64,000 nucleotides of DNA. Source: Rhyacichthys aspro (lineage: Eukaryota > Chordata > Actinopteri > Gobiiformes > Rhyacichthyidae). Location: contig CM072153.1 of the NCBI GenBank assembly GCA_036850595.1, positions 13,100,169-13,164,168 of the forward strand. Reading direction: 5' to 3'. A program made the position numbers and the translations under genes. Positions 48,651-60,270 of this stretch are shown piece by piece. The notes below the pieces were generated by a model, which saw nothing but the letters and a program-made list of their open reading frames with translations, made no database searches and was not told where the DNA came from. Each line of letters starts with the position of its first letter. The first letter of the stretch is position 1.

Positions 48651-51600
48651 CTGAAGGTACAAACAAACAACACCTCAGTTAGTTCACTACAAAACTCAAA
48701 AGCTTAATTATTCTGTGATTTTGAAGTGAGTTATATTTTCCTCCTTATTTTCCTCCTGTTATAAAAATAGAAAAAGTAAAAAGACCAAAATGAAGGTTGA
48801 AATGTCTACTCTTTAATGGTATTTTCCATATCCAAATAAAAACTATATTTGATAGAGTGGGTAGTGGTAAATATTAACGAATACACAGATTATCAATTTG
48901 AACTGCCTTTTCCTCCACCATTAGGACGTTTTAATCTGAAGTGTATGGGGCATATTACAGCCTCAAACTTATATTGTGGTCTGCCCCACTCGAAAAACAG
49001 GTTTATCATTATACAGACTGTATGAGGGAGGAACAATCATCAGTGAATCCAGTGTTGCGCAGTACCTACTCTCCACCACCAGATGGAAGTATGTGGTTAC
49101 ATTTGGACAAGGAGATGGCCTCATAAAAAAGATTTTCTATGTAAATGATGTAATTTGGTTCTCCAATCCTCCCCAATCCCTCAGACAAACAGCCACATGC
49201 CACATTGGCTCATTCCTCATTCTACTGTGTGTCTTTCATTGTACTTCATTTCATTTTATTTCAAAATGTTTTATTTATATTGACAAGTGAAACAATTTTG
49301 CATCAATTGTACTGATTCCCATTGACTGACTTGTATTTTGCTCTATTTTTAGATTTTCTCTGAATCGTACCAGTTTCCATTCAGGCTGCAGGCCCTCATC
49401 ACTGTACAGGATGTAATCGATGCGCCGGCCGTTGCCCTTCAGGGGGATCTTCCTGCCCTTCTGACTGTTGCCCGGGCACTGGCTCTTACTGGGGGGGAAC
49501 ACCAGGTACTCTTTCCTGCCCTCCTCGTTCTCCATCACTCTGAAGCACACACAGACAGGGTCGTTACATGATGCTAAATTAATGAACACAATCCCGTATA
49601 CTGTATGTGTCAGTGTCCTACAGGGTTAATGCTAAGAATAGAACAAGGCTGAGGGCCGTAGACTTAAATGTCATGACTCGGTGTAATCTGTGTACATTGA
49701 ACTCGAGGGAATATATGAGCTGCAGTGGCTCCGAAAAGGGTCAGCAAGGCACACACAGGGTCTAACGGCAAGAAATGGACAGCATTTGATTTTAGCAGTG
49801 AGCTGTCACAGAGTTTACAAGAAAGTGGAAGAAATCAATTCATTTGTCTACAACCTTTTAAATACATGTAAATGGCTTGGTTAATGCTAACCAGTTGTGT
49901 TCTAAAAACTAATGTTATGCCACGTCTGACCAGAGGCAAAGGTTGGTTTGGCATTAGCTGTTTCAAGAGCCCAAATCTCTGTACAACTGCACTGGGCACT
50001 AAGATTTTGAAGCATTTTATATTTTAATGCCGTTTTATAGGCATCTTATGGTCCCTTTAAAGGACTAGGGTGAGCTGTGGGAATCTAGGAGACTGCAACC
50101 AGATCCCACTCTGCAACACTGCAATTTTTTTTTGTCTTTTAGCTTTGTGCTGACTCTGCTTCTCTTTTACTCACTGGGCTGGGGACTAAACAAGAGGGCT
50201 GGAACAAACAGTTTTCATCTCCTTTTTTGTAAGCTAATGCTACATAACAGTTTAATCTGTTCATACAAATTAATAACTTGAATGAATCATAATGCTCTTC
50301 TCTGGCACTGGTGTTAAAGATTGGAATAGCATCCAGAGTAATCAAGCTAATTGTTGAAAATTTATGAAGGTTATTTATAAAGGTTTAACCACAATCAATC
50401 AAATAATTTCTATTTTCACAGATGACTGCAGATATGTTGACATAACACTGGAGTAAAAACATTTAATACAGGTGTGTATGTGTAAGAAATGCCATATACT
50501 CAAAGCTATGATATGGTTGAGCTTTGGTTATGGTAATAAAATCATTCGATTTGAACTCACTTTTGTAAACTTTCAGGTGAGCTGACCTCATCGTCGTAAA
50601 GGCCACTGGGATCCAGGAGTGTTCCTGTGGAATGGTAGGACAGGGCTTAGTTATTTTCTGGACCAAAGACAGAATAGCAATGTTTCTCAAAGTTCTGCTC
50701 TGGGGACCCTTATTTCCAAAAGCTAAATCAAATACAACCCACAAAAACCTTGATGATTTGGTCATTTGTTAGCACAGTGCTTTTAGATTCTGAAAGAGGA
50801 ACAGAGACAGTCAAATGGTTGCAAAAACCCCCCACACCAAAACAAAAAACCCCCAAAACCCATGTTCTCTATGACTATTTATTAGCATGTAGGTCTATTA
50901 AGTTGTCAAATTTAGTTTCAGTTTAAAGTGTTTTTATATTTATGTATTGTAAAACATTTGTGTGTATGGAGCCTCAAGCCTTAAACACATGTTTTGCTAT
51001 GGTTTTAGTTCGTGGTATGAAAACTGATCAAAAGAGCTTTTACAACTTTGATGGAGAAAAGGAAGATGTTTGTGGGGAATGTTTTTTAAAGCATTAATCT
51101 TCCAGTTAAACGTATCCTTTACTTTCAGTAAATGTACAACAACATCAGGATGTGTGCTTGTCTAAATATCACTTGGTTTTACACTTTGATTAACCTGATA
51201 GGCCTGTGGAATGGAGTGCTCATTATGTAATGCAATAATATATGAATTAATTCATTAACACTGGATAAATCTGATTACACTGCTGTGGGCGGACTAAACA
51301 TTAAACATTCAGCAATAACAGTGACAGGATGAAGTCTGATTGAAGTGCCTATGGGTAAGTTCAGGTGGGATCAACATGTGACTCACTGTTGTGTCCATTT
51401 CAGTAAAAACTTCTCTGGTTTCACTATTGACAATGATCTGTCATCTCTAACAGAAGCCGTTCTCTCGAGTCACATTGCCATAGGCCCTTTTCAAATAAAC
51501 AAGTAAACCTTGATTGTCCTCTGCCCACACTGCTCCTGAAATACTGCTGGCCTAAATACCACCTCATATCCAGAGCAAAGCTCCAGTCTGACGTCATTAA

Positions 51601-54600
51601 TGCCCATGTACCAACACTGTGGACTGGCTGTGTTTTCATTTACACAGGGGCAACCTGATTTAGGCACAAACAGATTAGGAGTTCTGCCTGATTATTATGT
51701 GACTGGTTCATAAAACAGGCTTTTAACTGGATTTCATTATGCAGAATATTTTACAATACATTATGAGTGATGATCTTGCATGTAATTAAAAAAGTCCCAG
51801 TCATAGGAGCCTTGGAGACCAGTATCAAAGCAGATGTGTAAAAACAGATAAACCTCCTGCTGTCCTAATGTTTTGTGTGCTGTCTTTTTTATTGCTCAGT
51901 AAATTGCACATTCTGGTAATAATTGTACAGATAGGACTTCCTGTTTTTATAGGACCTTTTTGTACCCTTTTTGACATTGGAAATGCACTTAATTGCATGC
52001 CGTACTGAACTGAGCCACACTGCTCAGGGGAAATGGCGATATGTATGTGTGTATACTGTAAGTGTGTACTCACCCAGAGCCCATGGTTTGTCCTCTCCTG
52101 GCCCCAAGCGACATGGGTCCTTGTACTGAGTGAAAAGTGCATGTTGCTGCTCCAGCTTGTCCTCTGGAACCACACAGAATGTCAGTCATCAGTCTCTACA
52201 ATTACTCACGACTCACACCAGGTGCACGACTAGACTTAATGGAAGGACATTGAGGCTGATTGCTGCTGAGATATAGCTCATTATTGTAACTGCATTAAAG
52301 ATGACTCATATGTCACATTACAGCTCATAATATTCATGCTGGGAATGGTTATAATCTGTGATTATTTTGTGTGTCACCACCTAGTGCTTCTAATTGTTTA
52401 CGTCCCCAAACCAGCTTTGATCTAATAAAAGCTCCTCCAAAAAATCCTCCAAACCTCTGAAAGTGCACAGAGTAACTGGGTTTCAATATGTTTGCAGCAG
52501 AGGTGAGGATCCCATGTAGTATCTGCCCTCAGACATAAAGGGTAAACACACTGCCCTGTCACTGGTTCACTACTTATTACAGCCTGGTGACTGCACATAA
52601 TAAAGCTACTTTGAGTTTGAAGCTATTACTGTTTAACTTGCGACTTCTGTGTTATTTTTGTTGACTAGCGGGACATTGTGTCTGTATTGTAAATTTTAAA
52701 TTTATCAAGGCAATCAGCTTTTTGTGTTTGCCATTGTGGTAATAATAGCATAGGGTTGATTTTAAAATTATTTTATTAGTTTATAAAGCACTGCATGGAC
52801 TTGCTCCAAACTATCTGAGAGACATGAAAATCGACCGTTGAAATAGTACACAATTATAAATACTTGGGTACCATTATCGATGACAAGTTGAGCTTTGATA
52901 ACCAAGTGGACGCTCTTTGCACAAAAGCTCATCAGCGCATGTATTTTTATCGCAAACTAAGGAATTTTAATGTAGACAGCACTTTTATGAAAATGTTTTA
53001 TTCATGTTTTATTGAATCTGTTTTTACTTTCTCTTTTATTTGTTGGTTCGGTGCACTTTCGGTAAAGAACAGGAAACACCTGCAGAGCATTGTTCACACG
53101 TGCTCTAAAATTGCAGGAACAACTCTGAGTGACCTCCAGGACATCTACAGGGCTCAAATCTTTAAAAAGGCCCAACAGATCTCCTCTGAGCCAAGCCACC
53201 CTCTGTGGGCGGAGTTCAAAATGCTCCCGTCTGGTCGCAGATACACTGTCCCCAAATGTAGGACCAATTGACACAAGAACTCTTTTATTCCTGTAGCTAT
53301 TGGCATTTTTAATCAGTCGTTTTAATATATTTTTATTGTTTATTTATTGTCTCTTTTTTGTTGTGTGAATGTGCTGCTGCTGCAAGACAAATTGCCCTTC
53401 GGGGATAATAAAGACTCTTGAACCTTGAACCTTGATGATTTTATGTTGTGAAGCATCTTGAGTTGCATTAAGCTGTATGAAAAGTGCTATATAGATAAAA
53501 ATTTGGTTGATTGATTGATAATAATACCTTTATTGATTTTGGGGGACTGATTTTTCATCTTCTAAGTCACTGTCACTGCTGAAAAAACAGGGGTTTGGTG
53601 GTTTTGAAAAACAGTCACCATAAACCAACTACTTCTCTTCATTTCCTTTACAAGTCTACAGAACTGTCAGCACTCTCATTAGACACCAGATCCCACCGAC
53701 TCGCAGGTACCATGGCAACCAGATAATTAAAAGAGTAAATATAGCTCTGATGGCCCTTCAGTATATGTCACATAATTCATCAGAAAACATTGTTCTTTAA
53801 TGGTTACGACTCGCACCATCCTCTTGAGCGTTTTGTGCGTGCAGGCTTCTGAAAACACAGTAATCACCGCTCCTACCTGAAGAGCAGTTGTCAAAGTTGA
53901 GGTCCCCCAGGATGACGTCAAAGGCCACAAGATCTTCCAGCACTTTCTCTCCTTCAGGCGGATGGGAGGAGGACTGGCGGAACTCGGCTCCCCACTGCAG
54001 CAACAGGTCCAGCTGCTCACATCTCACCGACGCATCACCTGCCCACATACAGGTGTGTTGGGAGAAAAACATGAAACACTTAAAGATACGCTGGGCAGAA
54101 ATGGGTCTATAGTGTATGCATGTGTGAATGGATACAGGGCAGAATAGATTCATTAACTCTTTCGGAAATATTATATATCCAAACTGTTGCAAACTTGAAC
54201 TTTTCCCTACTGTTTCCTAGAAACAGCGTTAGTTTTGGCCCACTGTGATGTTACTTATTTTAGCGCCATCATACGAAGAGAGATCTGGCTGATATTCGGC
54301 CGTGTTGGCTTGTACACCGCTGTGAGTGGATCCAATAAAGCGGAGCTGCAGACAGAGGAGTGGAGGTGACAGTATAGCAGCTGAATAATGTGAGGGTGAG
54401 AAACAAAGAGGTGTGGAGGAGATATGGAAGGGCTGAGTGGGAGGCTCTGGCTTTGATTCCTCTCTCCGCTCGAGTGGATGCAGTTCTTGGACCACTCAGA
54501 CGGACCTCAGAGCTGCGGAGGTGTCTCTTTCTCTACACTGGCTTTTGGATACTTTCTCTGCGCGAAAAGCAATGGGAGAGAAACAAACTGAAAGCTGACA

Positions 54601-56221
54601 CAAAGATCAAATGATAATTGAAATAAGTAAAGGTTAGTTTTAAGCTGTCGTTGAGTTAAGTGTAAAGAATGTACCAGAACAGATAAAAAACCCCAAAACA
54701 TGAAGATGGCCAGTACATAACCACGAATCAGAACAACACAGTCCACTTGTTACTCTTAGTTAACAATTACATCAAAACGAGTGGAGTCTGTCATTCTTCA
54801 GTCAATAAATCCATCTAGTATTTGTTTCTGGGACAAAGTCAGAAGCTGAAGTCAACATGGACACACATAAAACTGCGAGTACTCGAACAGCAGTGTGTAG
54901 TACAAATCAGAAACACCTTGCACATGATTTATTAAGTTCTATACATTCATCACGCGGCATAAATCAGGCACTCACAAACTCCTACACGAGAACCAGGTCT
55001 TTCTCTCAGAGCCTTAAACCCCACGCCCCCCTCGAGTACCGTCCCTGAGGCTTTCTGCAGATGTATCTTTAGAAACCGCCCTGGCCTTGCTATATTTAGT
55101 TCTGCCAGAGGCGTAGGAGGAGCCCAGAAATACACCGACGAAAAAGGGGAGATGTGTCACGGGTAAAAAATGAGGAAGGCATTGACCAAAGGCTTTAAAT
55201 AGGGCTGTGACGCCTTCAGCAGCGTGAGGCCGTCGCTATGGGAACAGGACGAGGCAGTGAGGATGCGCCCGTTTCTCGAGCGATCTGGACAAAGAAAAAC
55301 ATCGACGGGGCAGAGAGGAGAAGATGCGACGAAGATGCGGGACCAGTGTTAGTGTCAGACCTTAAACACTGCATGTCAACTTTCAAATGTGTAACTCTAA
55401 AAAACTGTCAATTGGTAATTAGGGATATATGTCGATTTGTTTGTGTTTTCATTGTCAAATAGGAAGACCACTTTGTTGGGACCGTGAGAGTGGAGCTGGT
55501 ACTGAAAAGTGGGGAACAGTTAGTTGATAGAGTGAGTGTGAAATCCTCACTTGAATTAAAATAGGGGTCAAATTGAAAAGGGCAACATTTTGAGAATTTC
55601 TTTTCAGCGTTGATTTCTGCTTTAAATTAGACTGTCTGCTGTTTGTAACTTAGAACCACTAAATTCATTTGAACCTTTTTTCATCCTTTTTTTTTTTTTA
55701 CACGATTGTGAACTTCCTGGTTTGGTTTACTGCCTTTTTTTGTAACAGGTTTGGTCTTTGTTGAAATGTTTGAATAATGTGATATTATTAGCATAGTGTC
55801 ATAATTAATTTTTTATTTATATGTGTTTTCTTGCTCCTAACCTTTCTAAAAGCAGCATTTTCTTTTTCATTAAATGCCTATGCACTACCACAAACTCTTT
55901 TCTTTATTTTTGAACTAATTGTACATTTTTTGTGACCCAAATAAAATCTTTGGTGACCCACTACTGGATACTGATGCAAACATTTGGTCTATGTAACCAT
56001 ACACAAGCATAACTTTTGTGCATTTTGTTTTGCATCATTACCATACATTTGTAAACAACTAAGTGCGATGATAGGACATGAGTATGAAAATGATTTTGGT
56101 GTAGACACATTCTACTGCTGTCCAGAGTGTGATGGGGTACTGTACCTTCTATGGCGTGAAGATGCGTACAGGTGAGATACCCCACGACCCTCTGCTCCTG
56201 ATGAGAGGTGCCCACATGGAC
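48549..56221 (-). CDS. smpd3: Neutral sphingomyelinase 2 (smpd3-like), C-terminal 220 residues; N-terminal exons not found
   Basis: Six exons (56146-56221, 53877-54038, 52074-52163, 50561-50624, 49371-49539, 48549-48650) join in phase to encode the last third of a DNase I-fold phosphodiesterase. nSMase2 splits sphingomyelin to ceramide and phosphocholine at the inner plasma membrane and Golgi and drives exosome budding. Conserved blocks in order: VGYLTCTHLHA; VAFDVILGDLNFDNCSS with catalytic Asp and Asn; DPCRLGPGEDKPWALGTLLD; GRKEYLVFP; KGNGRRIDYILY; LTDHLSVAMRL with the catalytic Asp-His. The wording is closer to SMPD3 than to SMPD2 or SMPD5. The large 5' exon(s) with the membrane hairpins and the LCLQEVF block are not visible before another same-strand stop exon at 60090. 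Either they are lost or they lie outside. Confidence 0.9.
49371..49539 (-). CDS. smpd3: smpd3-like exon (RIDY block)
   Basis: VMENEEGRKEYLVFPPSK through LKGNGRRIDYILYSDEG to PEWKL; donor GTACGA is slightly weak. Confidence 0.93.
50561..50624 (-). CDS. smpd3: smpd3-like exon
   Basis: GTLLDPSGLYDDEVSSPESL; acceptor CATTCCACAG, donor GTGAGT. Confidence 0.93.
52074..52163 (-). CDS. smpd3: smpd3-like exon
   Basis: EDKLEQQHALFTQYKDPCRL then GPGEDKPWAL; donor GTGAGT. Confidence 0.93.
52744..52832 (+). mobile_element. Host LINE fragment, left part, interrupted by a second LINE
   Basis: Reads TTTATAAAGCACTGCATGGA, i.e. FIKALHGLAPNYLRDM-type protein, a common near-C-terminal block of fish LINE polyproteins. 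It breaks off at about 52832, where a different LINE begins. Confidence 0.45.
52833..53440 (+). pseudogene. 5'-truncated LINE (L2/CR1-type) reverse transcriptase C-terminus
   Basis: A 150-codon stretch reads as the thumb and C-terminal part of a non-LTR reverse transcriptase (NYKYLGTIIDDKLSF, KAHQRMYFYRKLRNFNVD, SKIAGTTLSDLQDIY, LPSGRRYTVPKCRTN). A TGA interrupts where a CGA (Arg) is expected. After it the frame continues HKNSFIPVAIGIFNQSF to the true stop. The 3' UTR CCCTTCGGGGATAATAAAGA ends in TTGAACC tandem copies. It is dead on arrival (5' truncated). Confidence 0.8.
53441..53525 (+). mobile_element. Host LINE fragment, right part (3' tail)
   Basis: GAAGCATCTTGAGTTGCATT, then GTATGAAAAGTGCTATATAG and TTGATTGATTGATA. 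This is the 3' terminus of a Rex1-like fish LINE and probably the continuation of the fragment at 52744-52832. Confidence 0.5.
53877..54038 (-). CDS. smpd3: smpd3-like exon (GDLNFDN block)
   Basis: Acceptor GTGGGCAG, donor GTAGGA. Encodes GDASVRCEQLDLLLQWG to VAFDVILGDLNFDNCS, with the metal and substrate Asp and Asn. Confidence 0.93.
56146..56221 (-). CDS. smpd3: smpd3-like exon (THLHA block), most 5' exon found
   Basis: Phase 0 acceptor CTGATGCAG, donor GTACAG. Encodes VHVGTSHQEQRVVGYLTCTH then LHAIE. The aligned position in SMPD3 is roughly residue 430, so about two thirds of the protein should lie upstream. Confidence 0.88.
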
Positions 56222-59200
56222 CTGCATCAGACAGACACAAAGATCATGTCACCTCATCACAGACTGGCGCCACGTCAGGTAAAACAGCAACAGCTATTAG
56301 ATCAGACACAGCAAGGTGAAAATGTTAGCGATCCCTGTGGGGAGCACTAATGAATCAAACAGTGAGTGAGCTGTGAAAACACAATGGAGCTCAATGAGAT
56401 CTGCAATCTGCAATTTAATGAAGGTCTGATGTCACATGGATGCATGTAAATATGTTTTGAATTTATCATTTGAATATGTTGTAAAATGTAGATTATAAAA
56501 AGACTATAACCAGTAATAGCCTATAATTAGGTTAAAGCTGCAAGAATTTACTTGGAGGCTAAAAGACAACATCAAAAGCTCTTTCCAAAGGTTTTTCAGC
56601 AGTTCACACTCACACATATGAACTCTGTAGACATATTTCCATGGCCACAGTCTGGCACATCTTTTAAAGTTTCATTTAGAGATGCACATCTAACTTACAC
56701 GATCATGAGACGACCTTTCATGATTAACACACACGTCTGAAATAATCACAAGGTCCAGACCTCTGGGAATTGAATGATGTGCAAACCATTGCAATTAGTA
56801 TGCCATTGTACCAACTCTGAATATTAAAAGATAATTAAAAACACCGAACAATCTCCAATTAAAGTGGCCTGTTGATCTTTTTCATGTAACCATATAATCA
56901 AACTGCATGTGGTTTTTGTCTCTTCGAGCAGCACCAGTTAACAATGTCTTTGCTGTTACTGAATCCAGTGATCAGTAGTTTCTTTGAAATATTTAACCCC
57001 AGATTCAGACATGCAATAGCACTCTGCTGCAAAACATGGAGTATGAATAATAGAGGGGGTCTGGGGTCATCAAGTTTCTGTTTATAAGCAGGCTTGCATT
57101 AGGCACTGTGTGTACTTCTTAAGATAATAATAAGGTAGACTTTGTAGTACCATAGTACCGACTTTGCCGATTACAGATGCTGCTCTTTACTATGTCTTCT
57201 TTAGCTAAAAGGTCTATAAGTCCCAAAGCTGCAGCCTGGTGGAAGATTTTCCTTCTAAAAATGATAATTCCACCATTTCTCCTGAAATAGCTCAGTGAAG
57301 TTACATCAGGTTTTACAAGATTCTGTGAATCACAAACAACTCTGTCCCAGACACAAACATCATTGGATGTTTGAATTAACTGTATCAAGGAGTACACTGT
57401 TAGATTTGGGCAGAAAGTACAATCTGTGCACACTGCAATATTTGAAAACTATTTGAAATGGAAAACGTATGTTATATGTTTAAGTATAATTTCTGAAATC
57501 CTGAAAGTAATGAAATTAAGAACGATTCTTGCTTCATTCATATTTAGTAGAAGCAGTTCCATCACACAATTTGACTGACACCCAGTTTCCAGTTTCTTTT
57601 AAATGCACTTCAGAGAGCTAAAGCAACCCTTAGGTCTTTGTAGATAAAACTACAGAGAAATGTCTTTTGTTGACATTTGACGTATTTTCCTTTCTGACAG
57701 ACTGTGAGAGTAGCTAGTGTTTGACATTTCCTATTATACGTTCCACAATGGGCTTCTCTGGGCACTGACATGAAAAACATCCAAAAAATGACTCCGGTTG
57801 TTATTTATCAGCAGAAAACAAAAGCAACTGCCACAACATGGATGAAACCTGTTAAACAGATGGCATATGACTCTCCATTAAAAAAAAATCATTGTAAACA
57901 AACACCTAACATTTCTCATATTGATTACTGCAATCAGAGCGTAAATGGACAAAACCAGCTGCACAAAAGCATCCCAGGGTTATTGTAGTGTCTATTTAAA
58001 AAGCACTCCATTAAAAAACATGCACACAATTCAAAACAGAGTGAACAAGGTTAAAAAAACAAAGAGCGGAGTTGTGTTTGGTTTTTAACTGGAGAGTGAA
58101 TGCTGATAAAAAAATATTTAAAAAAAAAAATTTTTTTATTTTTATATGGCCATAGTACAAATTTGACCATGTGGACAATCAGCAAATTGACCTTAACCAA
58201 ACCTCTCATTTAATATTTTCTCATTTTTGTCCTTTTCACTCAATTAAGCATCATGTTCTTTTGTTACAACATGGACACAGCCTCAGAGCTTAGTTTTTAT
58301 TGCTAGTAGACTATGTAAGAGTAAAAGTTGATATATATGAACCTGGAGTGTTCCAAACCGGTTGAAGAAGGGCTTGTCCGACTCAAACAACATTGCCTCC
58401 TCTGCTGGAGTGTCTGCTGCATATGACGTTTTTGTGAGCATTATGATTTGAGAGTATAGTCAGAGCCACCGCGATGATATGGCTCTCTCATCCTCTCCAG
58501 CTAATGGTGCTTTCTCACTTCTGTCCAAACCCTCTGTCTGACTCCAACTTGGCAGCCTGTAAATGGCAGATGACCTCAGTATGTCTCATAAATACCCATA
58601 AGAACAGGTATTACAAGCGTTTCAGTCTACCTGGCAAAATGCTCCAGTAGCAGAGGATATACTGATACAAATACTAAATACTACACACACAAAATGTTAT
58701 ATCAATCTATGCTGGGGTCATAAAAGCAATACCCTTTAGAAGTCTGTTTCTTTTATGGCTTAATTGGCTACTTTCCCACTGGAGGCAAACCAATTTGCAA
58801 AGGTAAAACATGTTTGACCCAAACTAGAGTTAAAAAGAGTTACAAAGGAAGTACATATTTAAGGATTCTATGGACACACTCTATATCTACATAAAAACTG
58901 ACCTAAATCTGTCCTAAAATAAGATATAAAAGACTACAAAGTGTGTGGCCGACTTGAATTCTTGAAAAGTGAGTCAAGCTGAGCTATACACGTCTGATTT
59001 TCTCGGGCACTTTATGCATTTTTCAGTTCCCGACCTGGTTTTCATCGCTGTGGATCAACTGCAGAGTATGTGCAAACCTGCTGTAAATTTCACACCGGTC
59101 CAGATCTAATCAAACACCTTCTAATACTGCGTCGGCCTGCAGTATCAGAACAAGCCGGGGCGAGGTGGGGGCGGGTGGATGCAGACTGATGAGGAGTACG

Positions 59201-60089
59201 TGGGTGCTGATTGTGGGTTTGCTCTTAAAGTGTGAAGGCGTCTGGCTGGAGTGCACCTTTAATAGGACAGGGACACTTGAAATACAGACAGGAATAAAAA
59301 GAAGACATCAAAAGAAGAATGATAAAGTTTTGGATTTTGGGGCTCACCTGGTGGGATATGCACCACATAAGCAGACTCCTGGCCTGGGTCAGTTTTACAT
59401 GTTTTACCTTACTTCCTACCTCTGGGCCTTTTAAGTTACTAAATAGTTTCTTCAGGATAAACCAAAAAAAGCAACAGAACCACTGTTTCCAACCCAACAG
59501 CATTACTTCACTGTGACACACTCTATAAAACCAAATGCATTACCATTACCATTTCAGTCATACCAACAGATTCTTATTGAAGCATTTGTATACTGGTGTT
59601 TTTACCTGAAATGAAATGGGCCTTTAAATCAAATGTTTGACAACCCCTGGCCTGCAGATAAAAAGGAACACACACAAAAGCAAACAGCACTTGATGAAGC
59701 TCTATCCTGAATCTCAAGAAGTGATTTAATGCTAGAAGTAAAAAAAAACAAAAAAAACAGACAATGCAATAACAAAAGTTATTGCTGTCTTTGGAGCCAA
59801 ACAATAACTGAGCACAAATAAAACAGAGAAATTGAAGCTTAAAAGCAGTCTCAGGAAGAATCTTAAAAATGAGAATAAAAGGTGTGAACATTAGCAGGCT
59901 TTTAAGTGTGGATATTACATGTAGATATTTGGTAAGGTCAACAACAACCTCAAATGAACTGTAATTACATGACGAGACTAAGCTGGCTCACAATGTTCAT
60001 TTAGTTCTACTCAGTCTCTCATGTTTCATTACTGACTCCCGCAATAAGAGGAGCTGCTGTAATTGTCTAGTCCGCTGGTTTTAACAGGT
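56222..60089. other. Stretch where the missing smpd3 5' exons would be expected
   Basis: No large coding exon is visible on the minus strand. One weak candidate at 58352-58441 (minus) reads ESDKPFFNRFGTLQ up to a CAG|GTTCAT site in phase 0 with the exon at 56221. Its upstream residues do not resemble SMPD3. Open frames at 57119-57433 (-) and 59165-59434 (+) have no supporting splice signals. Confidence 0.4.
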
Positions 60090-60270
60090 TTAGTGGTTGT
60101 ACTGGGTGTGCTGAGACGCCAGCATCTTCTGTCGTCTGTCGTTTTTCAGGACAGCATCATGGTGCGAGACAGGATCTACAGCGAGCAGCCTTAGTTTTTT
60201 GGAACAGAGGACACCGACGTGCTGGTGGCTCGAGGCGATGTCAAAGATCCAGAGCTCAGGGGACAGTAAT
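60090..60270 (-). CDS. Unidentified gene, terminal exon
   Basis: The first base completes Arg; TAA at 60092-60090. The longest confidently coding open stretch in the right-hand 8 kb. Confidence 0.65.

Noticed and set aside
53797..54192. Longer continuous reading around the smpd3-like GDLNFDN exon
   Set aside because: Only 53877-54038 aligns with the enzyme; the rest is intron read-through past clear GT and AG sites.
57119..57433. 104-codon minus-strand frame with a protein-like middle (HQAAALGLIDLLAKEDIV)
   Set aside because: No acceptor or donor fits the frame and it cannot be phased to either neighbouring gene; kept only as a curiosity.
58960..59090. Plus-strand TTTTTCAG ... CAGA|GTATGT exon-like segment
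   Set aside because: 45 nt with no partner exons on that strand; too little to support.
59165..59434. Plus-strand frame beginning like a signal peptide (MRSTWVLIVGLLLKCEG)
   Set aside because: No promoter or splice site, and the downstream residues are low-grade. Hydrophobic starts of this kind occur by chance.
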